Assembly (NCBI GenBank): GCA_964568875.1
Contig: CAZMSH010000008.1
Span: 1 to 64,000, forward strand
From: SLNP01 sp964568875
GTDB lineage: Bacteria > Bacteroidota > Bacteroidia > Bacteroidales > VadinHA17
Length of the DNA stretch: 64,000 nt
Direction of reading: 5' to 3'
Of the stretch, positions 60,326 through 64,000 are shown piece after piece (the first letter of the stretch is position 1; each line of letters starts with the position of its first letter). A program made the translations under genes and the position numbers. The notes below the pieces were generated by a model. It ran no database searches. It saw nothing but the letters and a program-made list of their open reading frames with translations, and had not been told where the DNA came from.

Positions 60326-61078
60326 CTATCTTTTTGGTAAGTAGAGTGGGTTCCTTTCATTGAACTTTCTGACATAAACAAACATAAGCTGCTTCTGCTT
60401 TTTCCTCGATAGTTTAACATATTCCTCATGCAACTCAGGATCATTCATTAGAAGTATAGTTACGTTTTTGGGCTCATATTCAAGTATCTTACCTGTCTCA
60501 AAATCTATAAGATACTGTTGCAGTTCGGTTCTTGCAGCATTCTGTTGCCTGTAAGGCATCCCATATGAGTAGGGATAATAATAGCTGCTGTAGGGATAAT
60601 AACTGTATGGATAATTGTAACTATAAGGATCGTAATATCCACCGTAAGGGTAGTTGTTGTAATACCTTGAATCATACATCGTAATATCTGCCACAAAATG
60701 GCATATGCTACCTATGAAAGTAATTCGGTTAAAATTCTCCTGTACCTGAATGTACAGCACACCATTGCGAGCAAAACCCCAAATATCAGATTTACTGAGC
60801 TCCTGCCTTACTCCTATTTCATCATAGTAATAGATCTTCTCTCCTTCAAACAATTTCTTGAAGAAGTCCCTGTCATTATAATCAGACGAAGTAAGTAATT
60901 TGGCTTTTGGGATCGGGTTGTTTGTCTTAACCTGGTCGAAATTCAGATATATGCCGTCTGTAAACTCAAATCCGGGCTCATACTTAACGATTCTCTCCGG
61001 TTCCAGCTGACCATACAACACCACTGAACCAACAACCATCGTGACCAGAAACACTGAAATCATCCTGAACATCTTCAT
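60326..61078 (-). CDS. Exported protein with tyrosine-rich segment (250 aa)
   Basis: No known family recognised. Signal peptide (about 1-24), then a mainly polar N-terminal part (to 130), a segment at 135-176 with 20 tyrosines in 42 residues mixed with Pro, Ser, Asn and Gly, and a charged C-terminal part (to 250). The repeat-like stretch of YPY/YYPYS units lies in the middle, not at an end. A strong Shine-Dalgarno site precedes the start. It heads a run of three genes on this strand. Confidence 0.75.
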   Translation of the reverse strand: MKMFRMISVFLVTMVVGSVVLYGQLEPERIVKYEPGFEFTDGIYLNFDQVKTNNPIPKAKLLTSSDYNDRDFFKKLFEGEKIYYYDEIGVRQELSKSDIWGFARNGVLYIQVQENFNRITFIGSICHFVADITMYDSRYYNNYPYGGYYDPYSYNYPYSYYPYSSYYYPYSYGMPYRQQNAARTELQQYLIDFETGKILEYEPKNVTILLMNDPELHEEYVKLSRKKQKQLMFVYVRKFNERNPLYLPKR

Positions 61079-61080
61079 GG

Positions 61081-61089
61081 CTCCTCCTT
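61081..61089 (-). promoter_or_regulatory. Strong Shine-Dalgarno site of the tyrosine-rich gene
   Basis: On the minus strand AAGGAGGAG lies a few bases before the ATG at 61078. Together with sodB it is one of only two strong sites found in the window. Confidence 0.7.
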
Positions 61090-61218
61090 TTTGGTTTCAA
61101 CATACAAAATTCGTACCGCCATGGACAAATTTAAGGCATTAATCTGATTGTTCCCATAACCGGTAAAGTTTTTGAGATAATTATGTATTTTTACAATCTG
61201 CCACACCCGGCTAATCTG

Positions 61219-62565
61219 ATGGCAGAAAAAATAGATATGTCTGAGAAAACAAAGGCAAAACCGGCCGAAAATACCGGCAGCAAAGCAAATCTGAACCCGC
61301 TGATTCCGGTCTCTGTTGCAATATTGCTGGTAATAGTATCTGTAGTGCTGTTTATTAATGAAATGCCTGTCTGGTCAATTGTCTCTGTTTGTTTTTCATT
61401 TGCTGCCGTTGCCTATGCATTTATCCTTGTGACAAAAACTGTAAGAAAGGCAGAAAACAGGATTGAAGAGATGACCAGGGAAAGAATGAGACAGGGTGAT
61501 TTCATATCAGGATTTTCACACCGGATAAGAGAACCGCTAAATAATCTGGTTATAGTAGGCGAATTGCTCTCAGCTACTACACTTAACGAAAAACAGAAAG
61601 ATCTGGTTGAGACCCTTATTGCTTCAACCACAAATATGGTTTCCACTGTCAACGAGCTAACGATGCAGGGTGCAGAAACCATTGCTTTCGGCAAGAGAAA
61701 GGCAATAAGGTTCAATCTGCTTTCGGCTATTCAGAATACAGTTGAAATATTTAACCTAAAAGGTATTGCACAGGTAGATTTCTCTGTTGAATCAGCCGCC
61801 GCCCCTGGCCCGGAAATAACAGGCGACCCGATAATAATCAAGCAGATTGTTATTGATATCCTTAATAATATTACAGGCAGCGGGGAACAGGTAAAGCCTT
61901 CGCTAAAGATTGCCATCGATGAGCCTTCCCGGTCTGAAAACGGCATCAATGTAACCATAAGATTCTCATCAGGGTCTAAACTGCTGAAAGATTTCGATGA
62001 AGATTTGCATGATCCATTGTCTTTGAGACTCATCAGGGAAAATTCAGGAAAGTATGGATACGAAATCATCCCTGAAGGATATCAGCTCACTGTATCACTA
62101 CCATTCTCCAGGGCAGTAGCTGAAAAAATACACGACACCGTCATATCTCCAAAGATAGCCGAACTGTCACGCGAGAAGCCCAAAAAGAGAGAAATCAGGG
62201 AGCTGAACATGCTTCTTGTGGAAGACAACGTAATTAATCAGAAGATCACCTACCTGACACTCAAGCCCTTGGTAAAGAGTATCGATACAGCTTCGAACGG
62301 CAAGGAGGCCCTCGACATGATTGCTACGGCAGATTATGATATCATACTGATGGACATTCAGATGCCTGTGATGGATGGACTTGTTGCAACAGAAAAAATC
62401 AGGGCGCTGGAAAAGAGTACCGGCAAACATGTTCCTATTATTGCAATAACCGCAAATGCCATGCTTGGGGACAAGGAAAAATGCCTTGCAGCAGGGATGG
62501 ACGATTATATCAGCAAACCTTTTCACCCGGCAGCCCTGATTGGAAAAATAAAAGATTTCTTCTGA
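61219..62565 (+). CDS. Hybrid histidine-kinase-like protein with receiver domain
   Basis: Starts considered are 61183, 61219 and 61237; 61219 is used here and residue numbers below count from 61183. Two transmembrane helices (about 40-60 and 65-85), a HisKA-like segment with His113 in SHRIREPLN (normally H-E-x-R-T-P), a reduced ATPase domain (about 175-310) with an N-box-like DILNNITG but no DxGxG G1 or G2 box, and a C-terminal receiver (about 342-460) that looks intact: E347, D348, D391, T423, K445. The kinase core may be inactive, while the receiver could still be phosphorylated by a partner. It converges with the SpoIIE-type phosphatase. Confidence 0.85.
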   Translation: MAEKIDMSEKTKAKPAENTGSKANLNPLIPVSVAILLVIVSVVLFINEMPVWSIVSVCFSFAAVAYAFILVTKTVRKAENRIEEMTRERMRQGDFISGFSHRIREPLNNLVIVGELLSATTLNEKQKDLVETLIASTTNMVSTVNELTMQGAETIAFGKRKAIRFNLLSAIQNTVEIFNLKGIAQVDFSVESAAAPGPEITGDPIIIKQIVIDILNNITGSGEQVKPSLKIAIDEPSRSENGINVTIRFSSGSKLLKDFDEDLHDPLSLRLIRENSGKYGYEIIPEGYQLTVSLPFSRAVAEKIHDTVISPKIAELSREKPKKREIRELNMLLVEDNVINQKITYLTLKPLVKSIDTASNGKEALDMIATADYDIILMDIQMPVMDGLVATEKIRALEKSTGKHVPIIAITANAMLGDKEKCLAAGMDDYISKPFHPAALIGKIKDFF

Positions 62566-62570
62566 AATTA

Positions 62571-63551
62571 TCAGGGCCTGAAACCTATCAGCAATACATC
62601 ATCTATCTGCTGGTTCTGACCCTTCCATGAGGTGAAATTATCTTCAAGTATATCTCTCTGATCACTTAAAGAATACTCGTGAATGTTGACAAGAAGATAT
62701 CGAACACGCCTGTTCATGAATTTCTTGTTCTCAGCACCGCCAAACTGATCAGAATAACCGTCACTGAGCAGGTAATAGTTATCTCCCTCCTCCATTGATA
62801 TTACATGGTTTGTATAAGAGATGTGTGGCATGGAGCTTCCTATAAAATGCTTATCTCCTTTTTTTTCAATCAGTTTACCTTTGCGTATCATATAAAGAGG
62901 CAGAAAGGCCCCTGAGAAGTGAAGTTCATTTCTTGTCCGGTCAACCAGGCAGACTGCTATATCCATTCCATCTTTGATTCCGGGTGAGAAACCCTCTTCG
63001 CGGTGAATGATTGAGTCAACTTCCCTGTTGAGCACATTCAGTATTTCAGATGGTTGTCTACATTCTCCGGTCTTTATTATGCGGTCAATAGTCTGGAGAC
63101 CGATCATAGACATAAGCGCACCTGGTACACCATGACCGGTACAATCAGCCAGAACCACCCAGGTCCTATCATTGCTTTGATGTATATAATAGAAATCACC
63201 GCTTACAATATCCCTTGGCAGGAAGAGAATAAACGATTCCCTGAAATGTTTCTGAAAAAACGATGCCGAAGGGATCAGTGCTTCCTGAATCTTCTTGGCA
63301 TATACAAGACTGTCTGTAATATTCCTGTTCTTATACTCCAGTTCTTCTCTCTGCAATGCAACCTGCTTAAGGGCCTCTTCCCTCTCTTTCAGCAGTCTGT
63401 TGGCCCTGTACAGACTACGTGTCTGTCCCCATATAACGAAGTATACAAATGCAATAACGGCCACTGAATAGAACAGGTAACGGAATATCTCTCCGTCACC
63501 CGGACTGTAATTGATAATATCAGCAAGCAATTCCGTGAAATGCAGAATCAT
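62571..63551 (-). CDS. SpoIIE/RsbU-type serine phosphatase, membrane-anchored
   Basis: A 326-residue protein: one transmembrane helix (about 24-44), a coiled coil (about 50-85) and a PP2C-like SpoIIE domain (about 90-325). Metal-binding residues are seen in VSGDFYY, LADCTGHGVPGALMS, KDGMDIAVC and LLSDGYSDQFGG. Such phosphatases act on anti-anti-sigma (STAS) proteins in partner-switching systems; no STAS or RsbW gene is in view. Its end lies 5 bp from the end of the hybrid-kinase gene. Confidence 0.88.
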   Translation of the reverse strand: MILHFTELLADIINYSPGDGEIFRYLFYSVAVIAFVYFVIWGQTRSLYRANRLLKEREEALKQVALQREELEYKNRNITDSLVYAKKIQEALIPSASFFQKHFRESFILFLPRDIVSGDFYYIHQSNDRTWVVLADCTGHGVPGALMSMIGLQTIDRIIKTGECRQPSEILNVLNREVDSIIHREEGFSPGIKDGMDIAVCLVDRTRNELHFSGAFLPLYMIRKGKLIEKKGDKHFIGSSMPHISYTNHVISMEEGDNYYLLSDGYSDQFGGAENKKFMNRRVRYLLVNIHEYSLSDQRDILEDNFTSWKGQNQQIDDVLLIGFRP

Positions 63552-63652
63552 TTATTAATCCCCCGCCAGGTTAGCTGTATCAGGTTATCAGACTTTTTCC
63601 AAAAATACAACATCCCCATAAATAATTATACCTGTGAAAGAGTTAAAGACTA

Positions 63653-64000
63653 CTAATTATTATCATCTGAGCATACAGAAGCTCCCTCACCCACAACCAG
63701 ACTGAGATACTTCAGTGAGGGTGAAGGCACAAACTCCTTTCCTGTCAGTTTCGTCCACCTGCTATCAATATGTTCTATTGTCCTTTTGTCTGAAACAACC
63801 ACGTTGGGCCACTCTCGTCCAAATCCATCCCTTGCAGGCAGCTTAAATCCGGCATCTATTATGAAAACCGGCCCTGCACTAATATCCCTTACCGGATCGG
63901 TATTTCCAGCAACCTGCCACAGAATGGTATTCATGTCAGCATTACCGACACCCTCTTCGAGCAGGACAACTATATACCTTTCCTTTCCTTCTGCGGCAAT
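63653..64000 (-). CDS. UbiD family decarboxylase, C-terminal part (cut by window edge)
   Basis: The last 116 codons of a larger gene; the frame stays open to the window edge, so an internal ATG at 63934 is not the start. The sequence VLLEEGVGNADMNTILWQ then DPVRDI, and the DGFGREWPNVV block, match the C-terminus of UbiD-type prenylated-FMN decarboxylases. In the futalosine route a UbiD homologue (MqnL) decarboxylates the prenylated naphthoate; with mqnB and mqnD in this window such a role is possible but not shown. Confidence 0.75.
   Translation of the reverse strand: MAAEGKERYIVVLLEEGVGNADMNTILWQVAGNTDPVRDISAGPVFIIDAGFKLPARDGFGREWPNVVVSDKRTIEHIDSRWTKLTGKEFVPSPSLKYLSLVVGEGASVCSDDNN

Noticed and set aside
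63653..63934. Complete 93-residue gene
   Set aside because: The frame continues open to the window edge and the upstream codons match UbiD-type proteins, so it is the end of a longer gene.
1..64000. tRNA, rRNA, IS element or prophage genes
   Set aside because: Intergenic regions were read on both strands; no cloverleaf, rRNA segment, transposase or phage-type gene was recognised.

Overview
The window reads as chromosomal DNA of a member of the Bacteroidota, most likely an anaerobic or microaerophilic relative of the Bacteroidales/Marinilabiliales. The reasons are a type IX secretion sorting domain on two proteins, the gliding genes gldE and gldD, the gene order CBS-nadK-DUF6089-uppS-bamA-ompH-ompH-murI, a bacterial GGGPS/PcrB enzyme, the -7 promoter element TAnnTTTG in front of many genes, and an almost general lack of Shine-Dalgarno sequences. 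No rRNA, tRNA, CRISPR array, insertion sequence or phage gene was recognised. Coding density is high and convergent genes often touch or overlap.

Layout. 1-5.2 kb: a partial nitroreductase, Fe-type superoxide dismutase, two enzymes of the futalosine route to menaquinone (mqnD, mqnB), a pterin pair (PTPS-like, folE), fabD and an OsmC protein. A UbiD-type decarboxylase, a possible later step of the same menaquinone route, is cut by the right edge. 5.3-14.8 kb: a probable four-gene unit on the minus strand, made of korA-korB (2-oxoacid:ferredoxin oxidoreductase) followed by two very large paralogous proteins. These join receiver-like domains to the ATP-grasp domain of PEP synthase/PPDK and lack the phosphohistidine and PEP-binding domains. 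This is the most unusual part of the window. 15-22.6 kb: the envelope cluster (murI, two Skp-like chaperones, bamA, uppS, DUF6089 protein, nadK, CBS protein). 22.7-30.8 kb: housekeeping genes (pdxJ, esterase, exonuclease, udk, manA, MORN-type lipoprotein, engB, prs, rplY, pth, S4 protein).

31-41.5 kb: a transporter, a PlsC-like acyltransferase, an SDR and a VOC protein in a row; then an M19 dipeptidase, a small T9SS protein, a LysE-type exporter, lnt and a DsbD-like protein. 41.5-47.8 kb: rng, a 30-residue very basic protein too short for most gene finders, HU, ssb, gldE, gldD, a phosphopantetheinyl transferase and GGGPS. 47.8-55.1 kb: a TPR protein, a PafA-like phosphatase with altered metal ligands, an M14 peptidase with a T9SS tail, ychF, and an ECF sigma operon with a membrane protein and a Spy-like periplasmic protein. 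55.1-64 kb: hutH overlapping hisS, ppk2, a DUF4870 protein, two exported proteins of unknown function (one with a tyrosine-rich segment), a hybrid kinase-like protein with a degenerate kinase core, a SpoIIE-type phosphatase and the partial UbiD gene.

Three arrays of 7-bp direct repeats lie in intergenic DNA at 431-483, 5257-5291 and 30907-31008. Two of them share an invariant AATC in strict 7-bp register although they are 30 kb apart. Several start codons are set downstream of the longest possible ORF because a promoter, terminator, upstream gene end or signal peptide decides the start (murI, bamA, uppS, pdxJ, prs, plsC-like, lysE-like, GGGPS, the PafA-like protein, the ECF sigma factor).
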